DNA from: Antedon mediterranea
Taxonomy: Eukaryota; Echinodermata; Crinoidea; Comatulida; Antedonidae
Direction of reading: 5' to 3'
NCBI RefSeq assembly: GCF_964355755.1
Contig: NC_092671.1
Coordinates: 18,626,001 to 18,690,000 of the forward strand
DNA length: 64,000 nt
Below, in pieces: positions 21,775-34,428 of this stretch. Within the stretch, counting starts at the first letter, position 1. Each line of letters starts with the position of its first letter. The translations under genes and the position numbers were made by a program. The notes beneath the pieces were generated by a model that had not been told where the DNA came from, did no database searches, and worked only from the letters and a program-made list of their open reading frames with translations.

Positions 21775-24012
21775 ATGCCGTTCGGAACAAAGCCGTGTTG
21801 TACTATTTGTAAAACGACAAACTCTACAATGTGGAGAAGGAATTATATTCGACAAGTAATGTGTAATTCTTGTTTTCTAGCACAACAACAAGAAGAAGAC
21901 GAGCAGGATGTCGAAAAATGTCGCACAAATTCACTACTTAAACAAAATAGTAATAACAACGCTGGCAAAACACAAAATGGAAAAAAGTCTAAGGGCAACA
22001 GAAAATGTCGTCTTAAACAGTCAAATCACACAGCTACAAAGGGGAAAAGTAGACGTGTCATTTTCAAGAGAAATGTTAGTATCTTTTTTTATCTGATTCA
22101 TTTTGAGAAAAAAAAGAACTCTGAACTGTCAGTTTAGAAAACTGGGCACATACATACCTACCTACTACAGTACCACACAGCCTTGTTTGTTTTTATTTAT
22201 TAAATTTACTTTGATCTTGACACTTTTTTCCATTATAATATTTATTAATTATTATGTAGCCTAGGCCTATACTTTATAGGCCTAGATTTACTACACTATT
22301 TTCCAATCAAATGTTGCTAGGCCTAAATATTTTTGTTTCTTTTTTAGCCCATGAAGTCCCCACCTTCCGTGTCTACTATTGTAACTTCAAATGGAATATT
22401 TTATCAGGTAAATATTTTGTTTTTCTTAATCTTATTAAGGGTCAAACCTGCTGCAATGTTCAGTTTTCACAGTGCCACGCAGCTACGTGTCATTGTTTCA
22501 ATAAAGTAAAAAAGATCATTACTTTTCAACTGTATGCAATATTCGATAAGCATGTGGCGTGCCGTGAAAACAAAAAATACTGTGTGCAATCCAACGCGAG
22601 CCAGATTGGAGCAGATTGGAAACACCTCTTTTAGACTGAATATTGAATTCCCAATTTTATTTTTTACAAGCATAGATACAGATGAAATTGATTCACAATC
22701 TTGTTTTCTTCTATATAGGGTATATATATTCAAGTAGGAGATATTGTATCAATTATAGACATTGAAGGCGGTATATTTTACGCACAAATTCGAGGCTTGC
22801 TGCAGGATCAGTATTGTAATAAGAGTGCTGTTATAACATGGTTACTCCCAACACAGGCTACAAACAAGTCCAAATTCGATCCTTCAACATATATTGTAGG
22901 TAAGATCAAAGGCCTTAAAACATGGTGGTTAAAGATGCTTGCCACTGATCCCTGGTTCAAATCAACTCTACTCTAAAAGATTTGTGATATAGAGCTCTGT
23001 TTACACTATCAAACTAGTGTGATGTGGCCAAATATGGTAGTGAAATGAAATCATCATGTCCATAAAAGGGCACATCATATTTTTTGCCACATAAAGTTTG
23101 GTAGTGTTGATAGTGATTAAAACTGCCAGTGTTAAATTTCCTAATGAAGTCTGATGCATCAGATATCTGAACTTGTTTTAAAGAAAATCCTAGACTTTCA
23201 AAAGTCAAACTTCGGCTAAAAACATATACTGTCTATGCTCACACTACCTATTCGCGTTTTTGCAATGGAGATTGGAGTTATTATTATATTATTATTTGCA
23301 AAAATAAAATGATATCCTTCGCAAAACTGGTGAAAATGAGAATTTCCCTTCAAAAAAATATTTTTACATTGAAACAAGAATTCTGTTACTGTAGCCCTAT
23401 GATTAAATAAAGTAAATTTTGTTGGTTCCTAATTAATTTCATACCCTTTTAATTTTGTCTAGTACAACATTTGTACTATTTCACTATTTTACTCATTCAA
23501 CTTCTATTGCTATTTTTTAAAAAGAACTTAAAACGCATCTTTTTAACATCCAATATAAGCGCCTTTGATTTTTACTTCGGTTTAGTTGATTCTGGCGCTA
23601 TACAAATACCTAAATTATTATTATTTCAATGCATCACGTAAAAAATTTCGATTTCACTTTACCATAAATGGGTTTACTTGAATTGCTCATGATCTGTTTT
23701 TATCATCACACCACACCTGATCACTATGAATAAACCTTCAATTAAGATTCCCACCCCATATGCCGTTTTCTTTATTGTTATTAAGCTTCCTAATAATAAT
23801 TATATTTTTTTTAAATGGCAGGTCCAGAAGAAGATATTCCACGATCATTAGAATATATGGAATTTGTCTGTCATTGTCCATCGGATTACTTCAAACTCAT
23901 AGACACTCCTTATCCAGTTATACCACCAAGAAATGACACAAACTTTATATGGACGAATATTGGCCCTAAACAACTACCCACAACAAGCCAAATATTTGGG
24001 TCAGCATCTTGA
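21775..24012 (+). CDS. GATAD1: GATA zinc finger domain-containing protein 1
   Basis: Four coding exons: 21775-22074, 22348-22407, 22719-22899 and 23822-24012; all junctions are GT/AG and the phases match. The 243-aa product starts MPFGTKPCCTICKTTNSTMW, a GATA-type zinc finger (CxxC then CNSC at residues 9-34). A basic Ser/Lys-rich linker follows to RRVIFKRN. The conserved C-terminal half has SVSTIVTSNGIFYQ, then QVGDIVSIID, YAQIRGLLQDQYC, ITWLLPT, FDPSTYIVGPEEDIPR and EYMEFVCHCPSDYFK. This matches human GATAD1 exon by exon; the human protein (269 aa) has a longer Gly-rich linker. GATAD1 is a nuclear protein found with histone-deacetylase complexes at H3K4me3 promoters. AATAAA at 24151-24156 is 138 bp after the stop. 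Confidence 0.95.
22993..23121. mobile_element. MITE related to the element at 35030-35153
   Basis: GCTCTGTTTACACTATCAAA followed by CTAGTGTGATGTGG matches the termini of the 35-kb element, and ATCATCATGTCC lies in both. The right end is diverged. It sits in GATAD1 intron 3. Confidence 0.5.
23515..23630 (+). mobile_element. L2/CR1-type LINE 3' end fragment
   Basis: CTTAAAACGCATCTTTTTAA (reading LKTHLF, the usual end of L2/CR1 reverse transcriptase ORFs) is followed about 70 bp on by GGCGCTATACAAATACC and ATTATTATT. Only the 3' end remains, in GATAD1 intron 3. Confidence 0.5.
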
Positions 24013-24150
24013 AAAAATGTAGACAATTTGAAATGATTATTACACCCACTTTACATATTAAATTCACAATACTGTATATCTTTATACTTTTTTAACTGTA
24101 ATAACTGTATGCTCAAACAAAATGTATAATAGGTAGTATAGAGATTATTT

Positions 24151-24156
24151 AATAAA
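24151..24156 (+). terminator. GATAD1 poly(A) signal
   Basis: Canonical AATAAA, 138 bp after the GATAD1 stop codon and on the coding strand. Confidence 0.6.
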
Positions 24157-24259
24157 ACAGTTCAATTATGTTGAATGAAATGAAATCTTGGTGTTATTGA
24201 CGCCACAACCATCTCAATAAATTACCCAGCTGTATATAAACCATATACTGTAAATCATG

Positions 24260-24665
24260 ATACACACAAAAGGAGTATTTGAGGGGATTGTGTTTGCAAG
24301 GAAACTAAATTTGCCAGAAATCTAGAATCTGGATCTAAAAAAATAACAGTTTAATCTTTATGTGGGTTCATCCTTGTACTTTTATTTCCATACATATATG
24401 TTACTCATCTCTATACATTTTTCTCTAAAAAACAATAAAATGATGATGAAAAACATGAAAAGAGTATTTGAGGGGATAATATGTGCAAGAGAAAATAAAT
24501 TGGCCAGAATTCGAGAATCATCTGGCTATTGGCAAAACAATTGGAAAACGAGCTGTGTATATACTGTAAACCATATAAATGATGACAAACACAAAATGAA
24601 GTATTGGAAGGGATACTGTGTATGAAATTAAATTGGCCAGGAATCAAGAATCATCTGGGTCTTGA
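24260..24665 (+). repeat. Degenerate tandem repeat, three copies
   Basis: The block GAGTATTTGAGGGGAT, then TGTGCAAGAGAAA, then AATTGGCCAGAATTC and GAGAATCATCTGG recurs at about 24271, 24461 and 24600 with drift and an insertion after the first copy. TATACTGTAAACCATAT also recurs. Confidence 0.55.
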
Positions 24666-27425
24666 CAAAGACCCATATGTAACGAATATCTTTTGAATGT
24701 AGAGGCCAAAACATAGTCTATAAGAGCAGAATGAAAATTAACTCCCAGTCCGTAAGGGTTCTTATAGATGTTTTTCCGTGTTTCTTCTGACACTCCCACA
24801 ACATTTAACACTGCACTACATCCTCATTTTTTTAAACCAAACTACAGAAGCTGTCCAATTTATTGGATTCAAGCTTTCCTGTTCATTATTGTATTCAAAC
24901 TGATTTTAATGCTGATGAACTGAACAGTTGTTAAGAGAATGTGCCTTTGGTATGTTGTAACCAGGATTATGGCTGTACTGGCATTGACTACAATTTATAT
25001 TGTCTCTGGTTACACGACTAATTAGTGAGCCCATTAATTAGAATACTGTGTTGTTTTTCAAAAGGACTTTTGAAATATTATCACCAGAACTGGCGGCGCT
25101 TAATGAGTTCATGTATAGTCCTCTGAATTGTTATTGGTTGGGAACATTGGAGCAAATTTTAAAACGAAACTCATCTCAAACTTGTGAGAGAAATATGAGA
25201 CAGGGCCATATTTCTTTTATTCAAATATTTAATAATATTTCTTATTCAAATACCAACCCACACCATTACTATTGTTATAGCATTATGCCACTATTATTAG
25301 TTAATATTAAACAATGTTACAAAATAAACAAAATGCTTTTTAGTGGAGCATGCGCCGTTAAGCTGACATGTATTTATTGTACCCACCTCCAAATAGAATC
25401 AAAATGCTTAATACCAGATCCAAAAAACTATCAAACTTAGCTAAATTTATTCATTTGAAATTTTGTATTTGTTTTAGTTAGATGTTGCTTTTCGATATAC
25501 CAATTTTGTATAAGACCAAAACAATTATGTCTGGAAGTGTTTAGTTTGTTTCTGTTCAAGATTGAAAGAATATTCTTTCATACCCTGAAAAGGGTCGTTA
25601 AAGAAATAAAGAATCATTGTCATTGTCATTGTCATTGTCAAAACGAGCGCGAGTGGGACGGTTAGTGACGTATTGCAACTGGGCAGCAAATCCCAGATCA
25701 GGGACCATGGGTTGGATTCGAATAGGCCCGGTGATTAGGTGTGATGTAGATGACCAAACCACTAGCCAATCACCAGACACTATACTTTAAATAAATCATA
25801 TTGATAATTAAAGGAGATTCATGAAAAACCGCTGCTTATCTATACATTTAAAACCAAATTATTGCACTGTACACCACCGCACACGGTAAAGACATACCTA
25901 TGTATATGACTAAATGCATTATTTAATATTCTTTAAATTAACGTCATTTTTTCGTAGTTTTTCGGATTAACATGAATCTTATTAAAATATAAAAATTGCA
26001 TATTTTGTTATGTGATTCGCAACGTTCTAGAGGGCCGCGGTAAGTTCAAAGAGCGTGTTTGTTTGGCAGCAGTGCTTTACTACTAGCGCGTATCTTTTTG
26101 CTATTTAATCCATGATCGTACTTACGAAAATTTTTGAAGCAAGGGGAAGCAAGAACTGGTTAATGAGTACTGTATTTCCGTTCTCAAAATAAAGATATTA
26201 TGATTATTAATTAACATCCTTTTATTCTTTTATTTATAGCAGTTATTAATTAAAGGGTAAGCTCATCTGTAACGTGATAAATCAAATGAGTACAGTCATC
26301 GATCATCTAAAATATACGCACTGGATTAATCACTAATATTTCCTTATGTAGGCCTACTTTAGAAAAGCTATGACTTCACATTTCAATTTACTTATTATTA
26401 TTATATAGGTTTTACAGTCTGAACTAATATAAGGGTTTTCGTGTAGAGATGATTGTGCAGTAATTACACATTTAAGGCCATATATTGAATTAGGTATTCT
26501 TACATTCGGCGTAATATCATTATTTCAAACATGTTATGTGATGCCCTTATATAGGCTACTACGTGTTACAAATGCATATACATTATCATTGAGTAAGCTA
26601 CGTAAGTTGTATAACACAATGTGTATCTATATCGTTCCTCTTAAAAAATGAATATGTTTTAGTTTCAAATCCACATTTGACTGCATGGCCTATCTATCTA
26701 TACCAGCAATAAAAACCATCATTAAAATTAAATGAACGATTGAAGGCAACAAGATACAACACTAGAAAGATACAACGTCACAGAATGTCATCGATTCATT
26801 TATGACTCATTTTTATTCTGCTTGTATTCAAAATGATATATAAATTATAAAGCATGTCATTAATAGTGAGTCGCATGTTGATCGTATTGAAGCAGGGTCT
26901 GACTTAAGTCTTTCATTAAAGCAGATCGTTTTCACTCGGCAGAACGTAAAGTTCATTAGGCCTATATAACCGGAAGAGGTGAGGTTTATAATACCGGATC
27001 AACATCAGGTTTGCCAAAAACAAGTACGCATAGATCCTATATTTTCCTACGTACAGTGTTGTTTGTATGGGTTTAGTAATTATAAACTTGAACACGGAGT
27101 ATTCAAGTAAGGGTGATAGTTCAATAATGATTTTGTATTTTGAAAGAGCACACACCCTTTAAAGAATACAGAGGACGATGATTGAAAGACGAGATTAGTA
27201 TTGATGTATTGATTTGACTATTGGAATTAGAAGTTGCTTGTGATTCTGTTCATATTTGAAAGAATGTATAATACAGTACACTACAGTAGTGTACCAGGTA
27301 ATGCAGTGAACATTCTTTACTAGGCCTTACGTTTGAATGAGATGATTCACCGTTAGAACGATAATCATTCGTTTATTTTTCCCTGATACTCGCTGAACTC
27401 ATTTCGATTCATTCAGTCACTCAGT
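24666..27425. other. Intergenic region before the first Ig receptor
   Basis: No exon is recognised on either strand. A 130-codon open frame at 25048-25440 has no signal peptide, domain or family resemblance and is probably chance. A (CATTGT)4 run and a tRNA-like SINE head lie at 25617-25790. Confidence 0.4.
25617..25790 (+). mobile_element. tRNA-Cys-like SINE head beside a (CATTGT)n tail
   Basis: CATTGT repeats (25617-25638) look like the tail of one retroelement. Next, 25648-25735 is tRNA-like: GGTTAGTGAC in the D-arm region, an anticodon arm CTGGG-CAGCAAA-TCCCAG with anticodon GCA, and B box GGATTCGAATA. Stems are imperfect, so a SINE head is more likely than a gene. Confidence 0.45.
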
Positions 27426-29033
27426 ATGCCGCTTTCTCCATTCAAGATAATATATAATATACTGTTGGTATTTTATTGTTCGCCTAATTTTGTATTGTAT
27501 TGTAGCAGCATCTACATCACAGAGGGACCAACAGACAAACGTGTGGGGATTGGGTCAAATGTGGTATTGAAATGCCTTGTTAGTGATATAAATGGTGAAC
27601 ATGTTAGATGGATGTTCACACGAGATAAAACAACTGAAACTATAAGTCAGGATCGAGCTTTATGGGCGACTCTGTCTGCAGAAAAGAAACTGCGATTTTC
27701 GATCGATGCGAGCGTTCAAAATCAGTTTAATTTGGAAATTGAACGAGTTTTATATTCTGACAGAGGTACGTATGAATGTGTGTTTATGCGTTATGATAAA
27801 CAATGGATTGGACAATCTTTTAAACCTTCCGCTGTAGCTAACTTGACGGTACTCAAAGAGCCGTCTCGTGATTCTCCTGTATGTACTATTATTAAGGATG
27901 GTATCGCTCTTTCTATAACTGGACAAACTCCTACACTGCAAGGCGATGGCCATGTTCAGTTCCAATGCTCTTCTCATTCACATGGCTACACCACTCCAAA
28001 TATAACATTGCTGTTATCAGGGGTAGCATATAATGGAACTAATAATGAAACATCTGTATATGATTTAAAAACAATAACAAGTAATGCTGTTTCGCCAGAA
28101 CAAGGAATGACTGTGAGATGTATTCTTGAAAGTGAGGCTCTTCAAGAAATGAGAACATGTCAATTGATGCCTGAAGTCCAACCAGTTATCAATATACAAC
28201 CAAACAATGTAACTATGAACGTTGGTCATGAAGTAAAATTTAATTGTATTGCATCCGGTTTTAGCAGTGAAATACATAAATATAATTGGAAAACATCTCC
28301 AGAATTATCTGGTAGTGATACCAACCAAGTAAACTCATCTTCCCTCTATATAACATTACCAGATAAACCATGTAATTGTTTTTATCATGTAAGTTGTGAA
28401 GTTCAGCATTTAAATGAAACGTATACTGCTTCCACAGTAATCCATGTTAATAATAAACCTATGAAGACAAGTGAAGTCAATACCAACCAATCAAATAACA
28501 ATTTAGCCGTCTTATCATTACTATTTTTAATATTAATATTAGTGATATCATTCTTTATTTGGAAAAGACACAAGAAACAAAAACTAAATCGGTTCAAAGG
28601 TGCTTTACGTTATACAATTGAACCGAGTACAAATTCGAGTACAAATGTGCCTATACGGTCTAGCAGTGGTAATAATTCGCCTGGTGACGAGTTTGAAAAA
28701 CCTGTTACTCGAAGCAGTTCCATTAAAGAAAGCCTATATGCAAAGGTTCGGAAGTTGAGGAAATCTCAGGATTTTAGCATTCGTCCTGTCAATAGTAGTA
28801 ACACCAATGACGACAGAGTTCAAGAAACAGTAAACGCAATTATTGAGAATCATAGATTGTCATCTGAAATTGATCCCCGATCGTCGTTTATTGATGAAAA
28901 TCTAACAAGTATAGATGAAGATTCTCTCCCTAAAAACAATGGTGTCCATGAAGCCGTGACTGAAGATCTTTCTAATGAAGTGTCCACTGCGCATATCTAC
29001 GAGAATGTAGTAATCAAGTTAGAAGAAAATTAA
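27426..29033 (+). CDS. Intronless type I membrane receptor, three Ig-like domains, tyrosine-motif tail (Ig receptor 1)
   Basis: 535 aa in one exon. A hydrophobic leader (about 1-28) is followed by a V-type Ig domain (C50, W62, SDRGTYEC ending at C118), a second domain with four cysteines (C153, C181, C232, C245), a third Ig domain (C274, C324), a membrane span (about 360-379) and a 155-residue tail. The tail has one ITIM-type motif, SLYAKV (Y438), and ends near HIYENV (Y525), a YxN motif suited to Grb2-type SH2 domains. Domain 2 shares the ESEALQEMRTC pattern with the receptors at 36.5 and 39.5 kb. Unlike those, the tail lacks the LDL-ITIM plus terminal tyrosine pair. Ligand is unknown. AATAAA at 29083-29088 follows. 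Confidence 0.85.
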   Translation: MPLSPFKIIYNILLVFYCSPNFVLYCSSIYITEGPTDKRVGIGSNVVLKCLVSDINGEHVRWMFTRDKTTETISQDRALWATLSAEKKLRFSIDASVQNQFNLEIERVLYSDRGTYECVFMRYDKQWIGQSFKPSAVANLTVLKEPSRDSPVCTIIKDGIALSITGQTPTLQGDGHVQFQCSSHSHGYTTPNITLLLSGVAYNGTNNETSVYDLKTITSNAVSPEQGMTVRCILESEALQEMRTCQLMPEVQPVINIQPNNVTMNVGHEVKFNCIASGFSSEIHKYNWKTSPELSGSDTNQVNSSSLYITLPDKPCNCFYHVSCEVQHLNETYTASTVIHVNNKPMKTSEVNTNQSNNNLAVLSLLFLILILVISFFIWKRHKKQKLNRFKGALRYTIEPSTNSSTNVPIRSSSGNNSPGDEFEKPVTRSSSIKESLYAKVRKLRKSQDFSIRPVNSSNTNDDRVQETVNAIIENHRLSSEIDPRSSFIDENLTSIDEDSLPKNNGVHEAVTEDLSNEVSTAHIYENVVIKLEEN

Positions 29034-32000
29034 TATTAAAGTTAGAAAGCATACTAAAGCAAGCCGACTATTAATTATCAATAATAAAAACATTATTAAT
29101 TAATTATGTTTCCTTGAAAATGGTTGAAAATTGTTTTGCAAATGACAGGTCAGTTTTCTTCTCGTTACGTTTGTCATCGTGTTGTGCAAAGTATTGCTTT
29201 CGTGTGTGTGTCTGACTCGTGTATGGCCTAACATTAATAATGAAAGCAAAATAAAAAATTTTAAACTGGATATTAGTACTGCCTTCATTTAATCTTTTGT
29301 CCCGACTGGAAAAATAACTTCTTGTTTGAAAACACCTGGTTGATAATCAACCACGAAATAGCCCTCCGAAAATACTGTAGGTCGGTATTCGTATTTATTG
29401 AAGCTGTAACTGCAGTAGAGCTATATGCCAATTATAGCCCAATATTCCACGGGTTTTTTAAATCATGAATTGGAAACAAAAAAGTCAGATCATATGCCAC
29501 ACGCATAGCTTTCAAACACGATCGGCTATATAAATAAAATTAACAGTTTATAATATCGACAATCAATCATTTGTATGTATAATCTTGGATAGGACTAGTT
29601 AAATAAATAATGTAAATTTAATATATTAACAATATCATTAAACATTAGATTATAATTCTTGGAGGTTTTGGATATTCAAGTATTAGTTTTGAATATTGCA
29701 TGTATAAACTATTATTTTCACATGTAGGATACCATAGTTTAGAATTATACCATTGATTGATGATGATTCCATGAATTTTCAGCAGAATTGTTTGTTCTTG
29801 TGCAGGATACATTTTGAAACCTCTATAAAAACAGTTCCTTCTTTCGAATCTAGTCAGAAATGAATTGTAACCTTTTTGTAGATTTTGTTATATTCATCAA
29901 AAGTTGAATAAAGTTTGGAAATTCCGTATAAAGTAAGCGATAAATGGTAGCTGATAGCTATGATTTAGGAGGATTGTAGCATGTGTAGAATAATTTCATG
30001 AATAAAAAGCTATAGCTAAATCTTTGACAATAGAGGGCGAGAAACATAATTACTAGGGAAGAATCCGTCGCAGCAGATAGGGGATTTGAAAGAGGAACGT
30101 GTGTGATGCGTATAAGCTGACGTTTTCGATTCGCATTAACAAATTCGCCTTGAGGAAAAACGGCTTTAGATATTTTGTTCGATTCTGAAATATTAAAAAA
30201 AAAGCTTTTGTAAGTGCGGCCATTAAGGGTGGCCGCTTATGAGAGGTTAACTGTAAAACAAATGTGAAAGAAAGGGAAAATGCGTAACAATCTTAATAAA
30301 ATAAAAATAAAGTAGCTTAGAATCTGTAAACACATAGATAAGTATTTTGTCTAAGTATGATAAAGTGTTACATACACTAGATGCTTATGATTTTACATTC
30401 AATTATTAGGCCTAATATATTTTTTTTAAAGGTATTTTTCTTAAATCTATCCTTTTAATCCGCATTCACCGTAACCTGGTTTTCGTTTCTTTACTTATTA
30501 CAACCTATAATATTATTTATATACTGTACATTTTTATTCGTTAATTTTTTTAAATTTCAGATAAAAATATATTCAGTATATTTATAGGTATAAGGGTGTG
30601 AGAAAACATGCAATTAAATACATATAAAAACAAATATAAATTAATATTCTTTAATTGAATTTATCTATGCTAAAAATGCAATTATAATAATATAATTATT
30701 ATAAAAAAAGAAAATAATATATATGATTATCTCTTTTATTTAATATATTTATATGCCTTTTAAATAGGAATCTATCTACAAAAATAATAGCTATATACGA
30801 ACAATGTTATTATTTTGACAGAAACTTTCTTTCAATATTTATTTACTGGTTTAAAAAAGCATCTTATGTTAGGTTAATAAACACCTGAGTATTCCTTTTC
30901 TTTCACGTATTATTTGTTTCCATGGAAACTGTAAACATTTTTTTGTTGTCAATTGTGATTTTGTTTTAAATAAAGATCTAATCTGATCAGAATTATTTTT
31001 TATCTGATATTTATACTTGGTTATAAAAAAAGATATCTTTAATGATCGGGAATAAAACGCAATCGATTTAATGAATCTTAAATGTTCTTAGTAAACAATC
31101 TTTTGGAAAGAGGAAACCTGTGAGTAAATGGACGCAAAATGTATAATTCGTATTTGATTGTCCTAATGACACGTATAACGTTGTTGCGCGGAATAGAGTT
31201 TGTGTACACAACCAAAACCTCAGTATACAACAAGCGCTAGTTCCGACAACACGGTAAAGAGAAATCATCTCCTTACTTAGTTTTTCTGTGCTTAGTATCT
31301 TCCTAAAATATTGATAAATATTGATTTATGTTATTAGTAGTATTATATTTACTATATATTTATCATAAAATTACGAATTATGCCTATCTTATTTTGTGGT
31401 GTAACAATACGATTGCCTAAGTGTCTACGAAGAAATAATAAAGGTAAGAATAAGATGATTTCAAATCGAAAAAGAGACAATAGACTTTGTAGATTCCAAG
31501 TGAAGTAATAACATGAATACATTAAGCTTAGACATAAAGTTATAAAGTAACATTTCTAATATTAAAGTGAAAATAATTCAAATTATTAATATTTTGTAGT
31601 TTTTTAGAACAAAAATAAGTAAATAAAAGATAGTAGGCCTACCCTATCTTGGCTTAAGCCTAGGCCTAGTTATACATTTTTATCCGATTTTATAACAAGT
31701 TTATATTATAAATAAAATTGTTTATTTAATTTAATAGGCCTAATTGATTATTTAGGAATGAAATATAATATTAAGAAAGCTATTTTTATAATGATTTCAA
31801 TGATTTATTTAGAATTATTATAACTAGGAAAAGATTGTTTTGATATGTAACTATAGAGATTTAAATCCCCCTAGTTACGTACGCGTATAATGTGTATATA
31901 TTGTGCGCGCTTGCGCAGTTAACATGGACGATGATGATCATCTTGGTTCGTCGTCGTTCGTGATTTGTCGACATAGCGCCCTCAATTACTTGTCTCCAGT

Positions 32001-32225
32001 TGCGCCCCTCTCTCTGACGTCACTCAAAGTTACAATGCAATGATGCATGTCGGTGGTGGTGTTGGTTTTTCTTACGAGAAGACAGTTCTGATTGGCGGAA
32101 TAGTCCGGTACACATAACTTGCAGCCAATGATGATCGACGTAAATATTTATACGTACGTACGTACGGACGGCGAATAGGCCTATTTAAAATTATTACATA
32201 ATCAATGTAATTTGTATATTTATAG
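29034..32225. other. Intergenic region after Ig receptor 1
   Basis: Very AT-rich with no recognised exon. The GC-richer part at about 31860-32180 (TGCGCGCTTGCGCAG, TGACGTCA, a TACGTACGTACGTACG run) probably holds the promoter and untranslated first exon(s) of the gene at 32226-34428; the start codon of that gene could not be placed. Confidence 0.4.
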
Positions 32226-34428
32226 TTTTGCCGTTGCCAAAGAAAGATGGTGAATATGAATCAGTACAACAGGTATTGGCTGCTCGAGCAACTGAAGAAA
32301 AACGAAAACTGGATGTGAGTTTATACGCACATAATGTATTTATTTTTAGACCACTCATAAATAGAGGACTAGTCCTAGTCCAAGAAAGAGCATAGGCCTA
32401 TCTCTATTAACTATTATTATATTATAATATAATAATATTAGGTTATAGGGTCTAGAATAATAGTATTCAAATGCTAGGCTATATTTTACCTTAGTGATAA
32501 TTAAAGAGACAGGAAGTTAAAACTTGTAAGGGTTGCCTCTTCTCTTACTTAGACTAGTGTTTGTTATGTGTCTGTCAAAGTTAAATCTTTAATTTAACTT
32601 TATTTATTCATTCATTCCATTTCTTCTTACAGGAGATGTTTGGAGTTCCTCACGGTAGCATTGACACTTTTGCTCGTCTCACCACTGCATCACGTAAATT
32701 ATATTTATTTTATATATTATACTATACTATACTAATACCCTACTAAACTACTAGCTAGTTAAGTCTACGATAATATGTTTTGTTTGTATTGGACAAAAAT
32801 ATACTGATTAATAACTAGGATATTTAAAGACAAAAAACTGTAACAAAACGAATTATTTCAACACACAGTATATATTCTATTTTTATCTTTATCACAGTAC
32901 CTAACTGTACAGCAACCAAGGACATGTCAGCAAAACCAAAACGTCGTGGTAGCAGAGAAAAGGGTGCCATCATTATCTCTCCAATCAACTCATCGACTCA
33001 TACAGCAATTAAACCAGCCGAACATATTCCAGCAGGTTGGTAGAATCATGGTAGAATGTTTATGCGGAATTTATAAAATGTGCCTAATGTTTAAAAGTTA
33101 TCTACTGTGACTATGGCGAAGGGAACACAGCGTGGATGAGGATTCAACTGTCCAATGCAAACATATCTGATGTTTTCTAATTATTAAGGGAACAGTCTTT
33201 AATTTGTAACATTTTTTTTTTGTTTCAGGTGGATATGAATCTGTCCAGCAAGTATTGGCTGCACGAGCTGCTGAAGAACATAAACAAAAACTGGATGTAA
33301 GTTTATTTTAGTTAGCTTTACCTTATTAATTATCACTTTAATAATGCCAAACAGGTTTTAAAAAGTATAGTATTTATTTAAAGGTACTTTCTGTATTTTC
33401 CATTTTAAGAATAATTAATTTATCATTTTAAATGCATCTTTTACAGAAAATGTTTGGCGTTGCACATGATAACATTGACTCTTTCGCTGATCTCACCTCT
33501 GCATCAGGTAATTTTTATTGCCTAGTATTGGACCCCTAGTATGCATTTTGTGATGGCTTACAATAAACTAACTAAAAAAGTTAATTTAGGATCGTGGATG
33601 CAGTAATTATAAACATCTAATTACCAATCCTTGGCTAAGTTAATAATAAATTATTTGATGTTAATTATTACAGTACCTAACTGCACAAAAACCAACAAAA
33701 ATCACACGTTTGCAAAACCAAAACGTCTTGGTAGTTGTGAGAACGTAGACACTGTCAGAGAAAATGGTGCCATCATCATCACTCCAGACAACTCAGCACT
33801 TGACACAACAGATAAACCAGCCAATGATGATGTCATGCCACAATGCAATGCAATTGCAGCAGATCTAATCTTTCAAGTAGATGCCCTTACCCCAATAATA
33901 GCAATGGAAGAGGATACCAGAGTTGCAACACTCACTGAAACAACATCAGATGTTGACATCCTCACTCCAGAATGCAATGACGTTGATGCAGATGCATTGG
34001 AATTAGAGATAGAAAAAATGGCATCAATTCATGTAGAGAACACACTAGCCAACATTCTAGCAACACCTAATGAGGAAGTAAACATCTTTCTTGGTCTGTA
34101 TGGTAAGGCACATTTTTTAACCTTTTAAACTAGAAATTACCCTGAAAGTAATCAATGAGCATGCACGCCTAGTCAAACAACAACACATTGAACTAGTATA
34201 GTTCAAAATGATTCATTCATTGAATGCATATGCATAAAAAGGCTGTAGTAATTACCATATATTTTAATACCAATTGTAATTTCAGGAAATGAACAGCTGA
34301 AAAATGTAGAACCGGTAGAAGAAGTACCAGTGGAAGGAGAAAGAGAAGTAAATGAGGCAGACAAAGTAGAAGATGTAGAAAGAGAAGTAGAGGAAGCAGT
34401 AGTAGAATATGTAGAGAACGTAATCTAA
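32226..34428 (+). CDS. Unrecognised acidic protein built from a duplicated three-exon module (5' end unresolved)
   Basis: Coding exons: 32226-32314, 32633-32693, 32898-33035, 33229-33296, 33447-33507, 33674-34102 and 34286-34428. All have GT/AG borders and compatible phases, giving about 328 residues, but the exon with the start codon was not found. Exons 1-3 and 4-6 are two copies of one module: YESVQQVLAARA(T/A)EE then KLD, (E/K)MFGV(P/A)H then (D/N)(S/T)F(A)xLT, and (L/V)PNCTxT then AKPKR then GAIII(S/T)P. Both middle exons are exactly 61 bp. The sixth exon runs on into a Thr/Asp/Glu-rich stretch, and the last encodes EPVEEVPVEGEREV-type acidic repeats. No signal peptide or membrane span was seen. 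I do not recognise the family. A poly(A) signal lies at 34646-34651. Confidence 0.75.

Noticed and set aside
25048-25440. 130-codon open frame on the plus strand
   Set aside because: No signal peptide, domain, repeat or family resemblance, and no splice or poly(A) context; probably chance in AT-rich DNA.
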